Source: Cannabis sativa
Lineage: Eukaryota; Streptophyta; Magnoliopsida; Rosales; Cannabaceae
Length of the DNA: 64,000 nucleotides
Reading direction: 5' to 3'
NCBI RefSeq assembly: GCF_029168945.1
Contig: NC_083604.1
Span: forward strand, 44,263,686-44,327,685
Notes under the pieces: model-generated
The model's database searches: none
What the model was told of the DNA's origin: nothing
What the model saw: the letters and a program-made list of their open reading frames with translations, nothing else
Program-made: the position numbers and the translations under genes
Shown here: in pieces, positions 47,300-58,822 of the stretch
Layout of the letters: each line of letters starts with the position of its first letter
How positions within the stretch are numbered: the first letter of the stretch is position 1

Positions 47300-47465
47300 G
47301 GTATGCATTGCATGCCCCTGCGCGCGCGGATGCAAGGGAAGCGCCCAGGATTGAGGCTACAAGCAGCCCCATTTGACCAAGCATCTTGGGCGCGAGCTGC
47401 CCTTCAGACAGCAGCGTGTCCGAGCAGATCCGAGGCTCGTGCGCGCGCGTGTGTGCATTCAAATC
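47300..47465. other. GC-rich island in the LARD B leader
   Basis: About 165 bp rich in GCGCGCGC, GAAGCGCCCAGG and CGAGCAGATCCGAGGC in otherwise very AT-rich DNA, close to the primer site. LARD A has an unrelated AT-rich stretch here (17290-17470). Origin unknown; the 90-codon plus frame across it has no recognisable domain. Confidence 0.6.
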
Positions 47466-47723
47466 CTGATATTTTCGTTAAACTTCAAAAAATCATAACT
47501 AATTCATAAATATCCAAATTAGGTTCTGTAAAAGCCTAAATTTATTAATTTTTCGTCTATTTTTCAGAAAAAATAATTCCAGATCGAAATAAAAAATATT
47601 TCAGTAACATATATTGCAATTTCTAAACTATCATCAAATAACCACATAAACCACATGAAACCATCCAAATCAACACATAACATCGTTTTAATTCATATTT
47701 TATGAAAGTAAATCATTACCATG

Positions 47724-47735
47724 GCTCTGAGGCCA
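47724..47735 (-). other. Primer binding site of LARD B (degraded tRNA-iMet)
   Basis: The plus strand GCTCTGAGGCCA matches the iMet 3' end at 10 of 12 positions. It lies 2 bp from the LTR, as in LARD A. Confidence 0.65.
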
Positions 47736-47737
47736 GT

Positions 47738-48838
47738 TTTTGGATATATTTTACCAAGATCTAGATTTACTAATAAGTATGTTTCATTAACATCCTAATA
47801 TGAATTCTAAAACAATGAAATAAACACATATAAAGTTTAGGAAACCTTACATTGGTTGCAGCAAAATATATTGACTCCTTCCGTTCAGATCTCTAGCCCT
47901 TGATTCCTTTCTGTAGCAGAGCATCACCAAGATCTAAACCTGGATCTCTTTCTCTCCTTCCTTTGATGCTGATTCTCCTTCTTGTTGGTTGATTTTCCAC
48001 AGTCTTACACACTATGATTGAGATACCACTTGATGTGTGTGGGCACTCACTCATTCGCTCAAGGAATTCGAAATTTAGAGAAGTAAAGAAGAGAGAATTG
48101 GTTCGGCCTATAGAGAAAAGAATAGGAGGCTCAATTTTCATCTGACAAAATTAAAGTGTGAATGAGAGCCATCACTATCTATTTATAGGTAACCACATAA
48201 GTTTAAGTTAGAATTATTTGGCATTAAAATAATGAAAAAATAAATGATAAAACCCTCTAAGTGTGGCCGGCCATGGGCCTTGGATAATGGGCCTCACTTA
48301 TGCAATTTTGCTGTTTTATAATTCCTACATCTGATTTTCTCGAAAATGCCAATTTTCAAATTCAACCATTTAAATGCCAATTCTAATTATTTAATAACTA
48401 AAAATTAATTATGAAATAATATTGTCATTTAATATATTTTTTAATTATACATATAAAGTCTCTTAATTAATAAATAAACCTAGATTCTCTTTTCTTTACA
48501 ATTTCGCCCTTGCTTAGTGAAAATTCACAAAGTAGACATAGTCTAACTTTAGAATTATAATTGATTAATTAAAATCAATTAATTGAGTCTTACAAGCAGT
48601 ATGGTCTCAACTAGTATGGGGACCATGGGTCTATATATCCGAGCTTCCAATAAGTAGATCAAGAATTTATATCTTAAATTTACTGACTTATTAATTCTTC
48701 GTTGAATCCACGCAAAGAACTTAGAATTGCACTCTCAGTATATAGAACACTCTATATGTTCTACGATATAGATACGTCATTTGTTATCCATTGTTATAAT
48801 CCTAATTTGATCAATGATCCTCTAATACATGATCTACA
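47738..48838 (-). repeat. 5' LTR of LARD B, inner part
   Basis: Begins TTTTGGATATATT (terminal TG changed to TT) and is interrupted at CTACA (48834-48838) by LARD D. The TATA box CTATAAATAG lies on the minus strand at 48179-48188. Confidence 0.85.
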
Positions 48839-49159
48839 TGTTGGGTTTTATGCCCTAAATAAAACTCATTTCAATATAATCAGATTTACTTATTAATATA
48901 GATCAGAAATAACATTTAATGTTGCATCGTTCACATGATTTATTTCATGATTATATGTACATAATGTATAAATGCATCTGAAACCCTTTTCACATACTTG
49001 ATCCTGCTTATTGTGCCGTCAACACATTGGAAAGTAAACATGACTATGTGAATAAAGTTTCCTAGATTTATCAGACATAGGGTTTTACTGATATGATAAT
49101 CTACAACAGAGTTTACTTGCATTTGGAGAAGTGCTATGTTCTTTCCAGAGCATTGGTCA
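48839..49159 (+). repeat. 5' LTR remnant of LARD D
   Basis: Matches 54249-54569 with about six substitutions by hand count. After GCATTGGTCA it switches to internal sequence (TAGTTCTTGATAGA), which in C lies near 63845. Roughly 1.6 kb of LTR plus primer site and leader are missing. Confidence 0.85.
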
Positions 49160-49712
49160 TAGTTCTTGATAGATTTTATTTAGGACCATTTAGTTTTTGG
49201 GCTTATTCAATTAATAACAGTTGTTCTTATTAAGGTTAAATTCCTCTCTTTTGGGCCTTGTGTGAGAGTGGGGAGCCATAGTAGTGGGTACGACATACTG
49301 AACCCAGCACCCCCTCACATGAACCACCCCAATTGTGAATGCCCATTTGCCTGATTTGAATAACTGTACTAGGTTAATTAAACTAGTTTAACCTAATAAA
49401 ATTGATTAGCAACATAATTAATTTCATTTATTTTGAAATTAATTTAAGAAAATTATAGTTTAAAGAATTTTTTATTCTAAGCTAAACTATATGTATTTTC
49501 TTGTATTTAATTAAATATAGAATTATAACCATCTAGATTCTTTCTGAAGCTTAATTTAAATTTTTCATTAAATATTCCTATTTAAGTTGATATTTAGTTA
49601 TCTACAACTAACTAACTTAAATCTGAATATCTTTTGGATTTAAAATTTCAAAAAAAAAAATTATGTTGAGGAATTTTAGGTATTGGTTATTAAGATTCTT
49701 TAAGATATTTTA

Positions 49713-49815
49713 TTTAAGTTAATATCTTTTCGAATATTAACTTAAAATAGAATATTTTAGATATTTTTTTTAGGTTAATATCTTTTCGAATATTAACTTA
49801 AAATAGAATATTTTT
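49713..49815. repeat. 56-bp direct duplication with hairpin in LARD D
   Basis: Two copies, starting at 49718 and 49774, of a unit containing GTTAATAT-CTTTTCGA-ATATTAAC, an 8-bp-stem inverted repeat, followed by TTAAAATAGAATATTTT. LARD C has one copy (near 63285), so the duplication is specific to D or its parent. Confidence 0.8.
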
Positions 49816-51099
49816 TAAATTAAGTGATTACAACTTAATTTTTGATATTTAATTAAATTTAAATTTGAAAATATTTAAGTTCTAGATTTTTTCTAATACA
49901 ACTTAAATTAGATATTTTTTCAAATTTTGTGGAAAAGATACTTAGTCAAATAAGATATTTTCTAGATAGTTATTTCTAGACTACTTATTATTTCTAATAT
50001 TAAATAGGAAAATATTATACATTGTGAAATTAATTATTTATATAATTAATTTTGGTACAATTTATTTTAAGTATATTTTTTCTAGTATTAAACTAGAGAT
50101 TAATAATTAAGCCTTCTCTACACTTAATTATTTATTTCTTGAATTTAATACATTTAATTAATTTGAAAATTAAATATCTAAGTTGATTTTCATCATCATA
50201 CTTAAATATTTCTTTTTCATGACACTTAATTAAATAGAAAATTATTTTTAGTTGAAATTTATTTTTTCAACTAAATTTAAATAATTTTCAAAATATATTT
50301 TTTCTTTATTTTATTAATCAAATTTCGAAATTGCATTTCTTAAATGCTGGAATTTCGAATTTTATCTTGAAAAATAGATTAAGTTGTAAATTAATTATTT
50401 ATTTTAATTAATTTTTGGACCAACTTAAATCAATTATTTTTTTCATTTATTGATTAATTTAAAATAAATGAATTAAAATATATTATTAGAAATTGAATTA
50501 ATTAGTCAAAGGAAAATCTAGATAGGTGATATTTTTGCTTGAAGTATTTTTCTAGTGTATTTAATTAAATAGAAAATTAATATTTAAGTTGATTTTCATC
50601 ATCATACTTAAATATTTGAATTTTTCTTATATCTATTTAATTAAATAGGAAAATGATATTTTTTGTTGTAAATTAATTTTATTAATTAATTTTGGGCCAA
50701 CATTAAATTAGAATAATGTTTCCAGGATTTATTGTTTATTTTAATATGCATTTTTTCAGAAATTGTATTCTTAAATACTTTAATTTTTCGAAATGCAATA
50801 TATATTTATAGAAAATCAAAATTTGAGTTGTAAATTAATTTAAATTAATTTTGTAACAACTTAAATTAAATATTTATTGGAAATTATTACTAAGATGGAA
50901 ATAATTCATGTTATTTTCATATCCATCTAAGTAAAATTTATAAATATTAAATTAAAATTTATATTTAGAATTTTTCATTCTAAATTGGAAATTTTAATTA
51001 ATAAATATATATTTAAAATAAATAGATTAAATAAAGAGAATCAAAGAAAATACAACTCTCTTTAAATAATGAGCTTTATTATTAAGATATTCGATCTCC

Positions 51100-51850
51100 A
51101 TTGTGGGTTTTACACCGCGTTTGTTTTAGTGAGTAATCCTCCCTAATGGAGGAACGTTCATTAGCAATTTTGTACCGTTTAACCTCGCATGATAAGTAGT
51201 TTGTAAGTGTTTTGTATGGTATGGATCACCCTTATGGTGGCGACCATACTTGACTTGCAAATTATGAAACAATGGTGGAAGCTCATAAGATAGAATTGCC
51301 TTGACTCTCGCCTAAACGGGACAACGCTGAATTCCAATCTTGATCGAATAAAAGGTTGCTAGAATGTATAACATTTTAGACGAGCTGACAACTCTATTCA
51401 CTGAATGGTAGCTTTGACTCTCGCCTAAACGGGACACTGATATCCGTTTGTTGAAAACCTTGGAAATTATTTAGGATTGTAAGTTTTAGTATTTTCACTT
51501 GTCATTCCTACTTGCTGTATGCTTATAATTTCTGAATTGTGTATGAATTTATATTGAACAATGTTATTTTCTGTTATTAAGTTGTAGTTTAATTTCGAAT
51601 CTTCATTGTTGGTCTAACTTGGCTTGTTTATCTAATGAGATAAATCCCTAGTGGATTTTCACCATTAGACATACATAATAGTGTTAGATCTCGAAATATA
51701 AATATTGTATATGCGACATCTAGATGTTCATCAATTTATGACACCTTAGACTAGTATTTTTACGATATGAAACAAGAAGATTGTATAAATAAGATTACTT
51801 TGACTTTCGCTAATCAAAGCATCGTTGGATTCTTTTTTTAAACGAAATTA
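51100..51850 (+). repeat. Degenerate internal repeat block of LARD D
   Basis: Complementary motif copies TTGACTCTCGCCTAA (51301), CTTTGACTCTCGCCTAA (51412) and CTTTGACTTTCGCTAAT (51798), with the CCTCCCTAATGGAGG and CACCCTTATGGTG hairpin-like modules near 51140 and 51227. Confidence 0.75.
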
Positions 51851-54248
51851 TCCTAATTCCTCTTAGCTTATTCATTTCGAATTAGCTCAATAACATATCA
51901 TTGGATGAATGTTCTATAAATCATTTCATGTCATTCTATATTAAATGACGAATATGATTATAATCCCGAAATTCTATTCCCAATTGATATAAATCCTCAA
52001 TCTTAGAAATCTCCTACTTGTATGGGCAAATCTGACTTAGAGTTTGTATTAGTAGTGCTGGTCCAAGATAGAATTACTCATAATATTTGGTATAAATTTA
52101 AGTCTTTGACTTTAATTTTAGATTCCAAATAGAAATTTTCTTATATTTCTAATTACAGAATACAATACAGTTACACTTTCTCAAGTGTTTAATATCCATC
52201 TTCTATTAATGGATTAAAACTGTATGGAATATGAGTTAGGTATTCTGTGACCAGGATCCACTTGCAGTATTCTAAGAACTCTTTGATGTAACTAAACCTA
52301 AGTCATCAAAAGACACTACCACATTTTTTTTAATCTATGGCATTTGTATCTTGTTCATAGTGGATTTGACAAGATCAATCTCTGCAAAGAGTTAATATGC
52401 CTATATCCACTGAAAGTAGTTTATCTCATTCGCAGATGGATGTACATTCAGGGGTGGATATGAGTTTTTCGTTGTATTCTTAAAACGATAACTCTAGATA
52501 TACCTTTTAGCAAGAAATTTGAAATGTTTGAAAAATTTCATTAATTTCTAGCAATGGTTAAAACCATTAAGGTAAGTGGTTAAAGATCTTGCGAACTGAT
52601 AGGGGAGGAGAAATAGTTAGTAGATATGCAGTTCAAAGATCATTAAATTGATTTTTGAATTATATCCAAACTTACCTCCCCAGAAATTTCGAGTTGCATG
52701 TTGATGATTAGTTACTAGTCGTTGCCTAAATCCTTCTATGGTAATACAATTTCAGAATGATGTAATGGTTGTATACTTAATGTAAATCATTACTAGATTC
52801 ATGGATGACCTAATCAAAATCTTAAGAAAAGCAAGAATTGTTAACCATGGTTTGTTAGCTATTCTAAGTGATTAGGGGTGGACCATCTCATTGTCAATAG
52901 ATAAGAAAGTGTTTGTTCAAACAAATACTACTTTTCTAAGATAATGATTAAGTCTGAAAACAAGTAGCAAATAGAGGAGATATTTTTCTTAATTCCAAAA
53001 GTGTTCTATCATCTTATATGACATATGATGATCCCACTGCCTCTGTTGTCTTGTCACAACCGAAGAGATCAATACCATTTAGTCTTCTTAGACATAATTC
53101 ACGGTACCATGTCGTAGTGGGAGAGTTTCTAGCAACTCACCTTCTCATGACTTGGGAGACACTAGTGATTAAAATCCATTGTGAGTTTAAACAAGTAATG
53201 GATTCTCAAGATAAGAAACTAAGAAGAAAGCCAAAAGAACTATGGTTTAATCCAGTCACATGGAATAACCTAAAGTTTTCTATTACAAGGACATAAAAGG
53301 AAATTTTCGTTTATAAGTCCATTCAATGGACTTAACAAAACTTCCTATTCCTAGTATTCTAGGTTTGAGTTTATCTAAACCTATGGCTTGTGGTATACCT
53401 GGTAATTACTTACTCTAATGCAAGCAACTTACTTTAGTAAGATGCTGAAGCATTTTCTTTCTAATGGCAATCTATAGAAGCTTCACAACTTCTTAGACAT
53501 AGATTTTATTTATCTAAGGAAAAGTCTCAACTATTCCAGAAAAGATAAAGCCATGAAAGAATTTCTTAAATCAACAGTGAGAGGTCTTAGATATGCTTTT
53601 GTATGCCTTAGACCAGACACCTGCTGTTGAGTGGGAACAATGAGTAGGTATCAGATTAATCCAGGAGAAGAACATTGGAAGACAATCAAGTAAATCTTAA
53701 GATTAAGAAGAGGAACTATATGTTAGTCTATAAGGGTGTGTTTAAAACTCTTAGACTACACCATATCAGATTTCGAAATTTGCCTTTGTGCTAGAAAAAT
53801 CTTTCTGATAAGATGGTGGTTACTCTGGGGGTGGAATAGTGATTTTGGAGAAGTGTAAAAACCTATCTGAAGTCTCTAGGTCTACCAGGGAGAGACTGAA
53901 TGTTAAAGTTGCAGGAAAGGTACTTATTCAGTCTAAGGAAAGTTCTATACATCTTTGGCACCATTCAAAATTGCGTTAAACTACTAGTGTTAATTTCCTA
54001 ATTAACCAAAAGTAGTTGCCAAAGGTATAGAATCCAGTATCCCAAGAGAGTAGACATATAGAGAGGAATTTCATATTATCAATAATGTTGTGATTAAGGA
54101 AGAGCAATGGTGGAGAAAAGGTTGTGGTTAATTCAACCTTTCAGATCCTATTACGAGGAGTCTACTACTACTACACTTGATTTGTATATCGAGGTGTTGA
54201 GATTATTTGAAACGCACTTTTTGTTTTATATTAATGCAAGTGGGAGTT

Positions 54249-56147
54249 TGTTGGGTTTTATGCCCTAAATAAAACTCATTTCAATATAATCAGATTTACT
54301 TATTAATATAGATCATAAATAACATTTAATGTTGCATGGTTCACATGATTTATTTCATGATTATATGTACATAATGTATAAATTCATCTGAAACCCTTTT
54401 CACATACTTGATCCTGTTTATTGTGTCGTCAACACATTGGAAAGTAAACATGACTATGTGAATAAAGTTTCCTACATTTATCAGACATAGGGTTTTACTG
54501 ATATGATAATCTACAACAGAGTTTACTTGCATTTGGAGAAGTGCTATGTTCTTTCCAGAGCATTGGTCAAAGTAAAGCTCAGGTTGGATGCATGGAGTAT
54601 GCATCGGAAGGGACCGATATTGAACTTTGACATAGATTTATTAAACTTACCGTAATTTCTATTCAAGTCAATATCGCCTAGTTGATCCTAGATCAAATGT
54701 TCTTAATCCTGTTATGATTAGGCTCAATCTTGAAAGGCTATTCGTGTTCTTTGATTTGTTAGTTAAGCCTACTTTTAGGTCAGGATGATACGTACATTTT
54801 GGGAACACGGTAGTGCAATTGAGTGGGAGCGCTATCATAAACATGGAATCTATAGCTTCTATCTGGCGAATAGTAAGCAAAGGATGATCTCCTTCGAGCT
54901 TGACCAAACGAACATAAATGGTGGAGTACTCATTTCACATAAGCCGAAATATCATTTATACGGGGTCAAGTGTTTTAAGGAATAAATACATTGTAGGGTG
55001 TAACGGTAATTTAATCCCTTTACAGTGTAGATCATTCATATAGAGGATCACTGATCAAATTAGGATTATAACAATGGATAACTAATGATGTGTCTATATG
55101 GTGGAACATATAGAGCATTCTATATAACTGAGAGTGCAATTATAAGTTCTATGCGTGGATTCAACGAAGAATTAATAAGTTAGTGAATTTTAGTGCTAAA
55201 TTCTTGATCTACTTATTGGAAGCTCGGTTATATAGACCCATGGTCCTCGCACTAGTTGAGATAATATTGCTTGTAAGACTCATGTAATTGGTTTTGATTA
55301 ATCAATTATAATTCTCAAATTAGACTATGTCTATTTATGAATTTTTCACTAAGTAAGGGCGAAATTGTAAAGAAAGAGTTTATAGGGGCATATTTATTAA
55401 TTATGATACTTTGTATGGTTCAATTAATAAATATGATAAATGACAATATTATTTAATAATTATTTATAGTTATTAAATAGTTAGAATTGGCATTTAAATG
55501 GTTGAATTAGAAAATTGGCGTTTTTGAGAAAATCAGATGCAGAAAAGGTAAAACTGCAAAATTGCAAAAAGTGAGGCCCAAATCCACTAGTATAGGGCCG
55601 GCCACTTTTGTAGGCAATTTAAACTGATATTTTCATTATTTTAATGCCAAATAATTCAAACCTAACCCTAGTGGAATGCTATAAATAGATAGTGAAGGCT
55701 TCAGAAAATTTACACTTTTCTTCTGACACTTCTGATTTAGAAAATACTAAGCCTCTCTCTCTCCCTATCTTTGGCCGAATCCACTCTCTCTCTCTTCCTC
55801 ATTGAGATTTCGAAATTCTTAGTGTATGAGTAGTGCCCACACACAGCAAGTGATACCTCAATCATAGTGAGGAAGATCGTGAAGAAAGACTTTCAGCAAG
55901 AAGGAGGTTTCAGCATCAAAGATTCAGAGAAAGAGATCCAGGTTCAGATATTGATAATGCTCTGCTACAGAAAGGAATCAAGGGCTAGATATCTGAACGG
56001 AAGGAGTCATTATATTCCGCTGCACCCAATGTAAGGTTTCCTAAACTTTATATGTGTTTATTTTATCGTTTTAGAAAGTTCATATTTAGGGTGTTAATAA
56101 ACATACTTCTGAGTAGATCTAAGATCCTGGTAAAATAAATTCCAACA
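54249..56147 (+). repeat. 3' LTR of LARD D (complete)
   Basis: TGTTGGGTTTTATGCCC...AATTCCAACA, 1899 bp, preceded by a purine-rich tract. TATA box CTATAAATAG at 55679-55688. It aligns along its length with the complement of 56926-58822. Confidence 0.95.
55679..55688 (+). promoter_or_regulatory. Putative LTR TATA box (LARD D)
   Basis: CTATAAATAG in sense orientation, conserved across the family at the same LTR position. Transcription would start about 30 bp downstream. Confidence 0.6.
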
Positions 56148-56152
56148 CTACA

Positions 56153-56925
56153 TTGAATAGGCACTAAGTTACCGTTACAACTTCAATGTATTTTATCCTT
56201 AAAACACTTAGCTCCGTATAAATGATATTTCAGCGAAGTGAAATGAGATCTCCACCATTTATCTCTGTTTAGCCAAGCTCGAAGGATATCATCGTTTCAC
56301 TTCTAAATCCCTATAGAAGTTATAGATTCCATATTTATGTTAGCGCTCCCACTCAATTATACTATCATGTTCTCAAAATGTACGTATCACCCTGACCCAA
56401 AAGTAGGCTTACTTAACAAATCAAAGAACATGTATAATACTCTTGAGATCGAATCTAAACATATCAGGATTAAGATCATTTGATCTAGGATCAACAGCTG
56501 ATATTGAATTAAAAAGATATTATGGTAAATTTTAATGTATCTAATCAAAGTTCAATATCGGTCCCTTCCGATGTATACTCCATACATCCGATGCTGGTAA
56601 ACTTTGCCAATGTCCTGGAAAGGACATAACACTTATCCAAGGTTTAAGAATACCTATCGCTGATTATCATGTCAGTCTAAATCCAGTGAACTGACAAATC
56701 AGGGAATAAACTTTCGAACATATAATTAAGATTATATTCCACTGTGTTGACAACACTATAATCATTAATAAATTGATATGTTCTGGACTTAAATAGAATT
56801 CATACATTATATGTATATAATCATGAAATAAATCATGTGAACCATGCAACATTAAATGTTATTTCTGATCTTTATTAATAAGTAAATCTAATTATATTGA
56901 AATGAGTATTATTTAGGGCAGAAAA
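56153..56925 (-). repeat. 5' LTR of LARD B, outer part
   Basis: Continues the LTR after LARD D (TTGAATAGGCACTAAGTTACC, as at 40562) and stops at TTAGGGCAGAAAA, where the LTR of LARD C begins. The missing CCCAACA end should be found beyond LARD C, outside the window. Confidence 0.85.
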
Positions 56926-58822
56926 TGTTGGAATTTATTTTACCAGGATCTTAGATCTACTCACAAGTATGTTTATTAACACCCTAAATATGAACTTTCT
57001 AAAACGATGAAATAAACACATATAAAGTTTAGGAAATCTTACATTGGGTGCAGCGGAATAATATGACTCCTTCCGTTCAGATATCTAGCCCTTGATTCCT
57101 TTCTGTAGCAGAGCATTATCAATATCTGAACCCGGATCTCTTTCTCTAAATCTTTGATGCTGAAACCTCCTTCTGCTGAATGTCTTTCTTCACGATCTTC
57201 CTCACTATGATTGAGGTATCACTTGCTGTGTGTGGGCACTACTCATACACTAAGATTTTCGAAATTGAAGGAAGAAGAAAGAGAGAGCGGGTTCGACCAA
57301 AGATAGGGAGAGAGAAGGCTCAGGTTTTTCTCTGAAGGAAAAATAGAAAATTTAAGTGTAATTTTCCTGAAGCCTTCACTATCTATTTATAGCATTTCAC
57401 TAGGGTTAGGTTTGAATTATTTGGCATTAAAATAATGAAAATATCAGTTTAAATTTCCTACAAAAGTGGCTGGCCCTATACTAGTGGATTTGGGCCTCAC
57501 TTTTTGCAATTTTGCAGTTTTACCTTTTCTGCATCTAATTTTCTCAAAAACGCCAATTTTCTAATTCAACCATTTAAATGCCAATTCTAACTATTTAATA
57601 ACTATAAATAATTATTAAATAATATTGTCGTTTATCATATTTATTAATTGAACCATACAAAGTATCATAATTAACAAATATGCCCCTATAAACTCTTTCT
57701 TTACAATTTCGCCCTTACTTAGTGAAAAATTCACAAATAGACATAGTCTTATTTGAGAATTATAATTGATTAATCAAAACCAATTATATGAGTCTTACAA
57801 GCAACATTATCTCAACTAGTGCGGGGACCATGGGTCTATATAACCGAGCTTCCAATAAGTAGATCAAGAATTTAGCACTAAAATTCACTAACTTATTAAT
57901 TCTTCGTTGAATCCACGCATAGAACTTAGAATTGCACTCTCAGTATATAGAATGCTCTATATGTTCCACCATATAGACACATCATTAGTTATCCATTGTT
58001 ATAATCCTAATGTGATGAATGATCCTCTATATGAATGATCTACACTGTAAAGGGATTAAATTACCGTTACACCCTACAATGTATTTTATCCTTAAAACAC
58101 TTGACCCCGTATAAATGATATTTCAGCTTATGTGAAATGAGTACTCCACCATTTATGTTCGTTTGGTCAAGCTCGAAGGAGATCATCCTTTGCTTACTAT
58201 TCGCCAGATAGAAGCTATAGATTCCATGTTTATGATAGCGCTCCCACTCAATTGCACTACCGTGTTCCCAAAATGTGCGTATCATCCTGACCTAAAAGTA
58301 GGCTTAACTAACAAATCAAAGAACACGAATAGCCTTTCAAGATTGAGCCTAATCATAACAGGATTAAGAACATTTGATCTAGGATCAACTTGGCGATATT
58401 GACTTGAATAGATATTACGGTAAGTTTAATAAATCTAAGTCAAAGTTCAATATCGGTCCCTTCCGATGCATACTCCATGCATCCAACCTGAGCTTTACTT
58501 TAACCAATGCTGTGGAAAGAACATAGCATTTCTCCAAATGCAAGTAAACTCTTGTTGTAGATTATCATATCAGTAAAACCCTATGTCTGATAAATCTAGG
58601 AAACTTTATTCAAATAGTCATGTTTACTTTCTAATGTGTTGACGGCACAATAAACAGGATCAAGTATGTGAAATGGGTTTCAGATGAATTTATACATTAT
58701 GTACACATAATCATGAAATAAATCATGTGAACCATGTAACATTAAATGTTATTTCTGATCTATATTAATAAGTAAATCTGATTATATTGAAATGAGTTTT
58801 CTTTAGTGCATAAAACCCAACA
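56926..58822 (-). repeat. 3' LTR of LARD C
   Basis: 1897 bp, plus strand TGTTGGAATTTATTTT...CATAAAACCCAACA. TATA box on the minus strand at 57383-57392. Very close to the LARD D 3' LTR. Confidence 0.95.

Larger units (their letters stand above)
41340..47737 (-). repeat. LARD B internal region (non-coding)
   Basis: Colinear with A, C and D. The place matching the 92-codon frame of the other copies (about 42288-42560) is frameshifted (YDDPSVSIVLTQPKRSIPFSF then a shift). The repeat block lies at 43745-44510 and the landmark block GTATGTCGTACCCACTTCTA near 45863. The interior is 75-80% A+T by eye, except the GC-rich island at 47300-47460. Confidence 0.8.
48839..56147 (+). mobile_element. LARD D: plus-strand non-autonomous LTR element inserted in the LARD B LTR
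   Basis: 7309 bp between duplicated CTACA sites (48834-48838 and 56148-56152). The 5' LTR is cut to 321 bp, the internal region is 49160-54248, a polypurine-like GTGGGAG (54240-54246) follows, and the 3' LTR is full length at 54249-56147. The primer site and leader are deleted, so it cannot be copied any more even with helper proteins. Internal DNA is the reverse complement of A, B and C. Confidence 0.9.
39460..56925 (-). mobile_element. LARD B: non-autonomous long-LTR retrotransposon, split by LARD D
   Basis: Minus-strand element: 3' LTR 39460-41339, internal 41340-47737, primer site 47724-47735, 5' LTR 47738-48838 continued at 56153-56925. LARD D sits inside the 5' LTR. LARD C begins 14 bases or so before that LTR's expected end. 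Without D the element is about 10.1 kb. No retroviral-type enzyme domain was found in the internal 6.4 kb. Confidence 0.85.

Noticed and set aside
47237..47509. 90-codon plus frame over the GC-rich island
   Set aside because: Antisense to LARD B, starts and ends in AT-rich leader DNA, and shows no domain; the island itself is reported instead.
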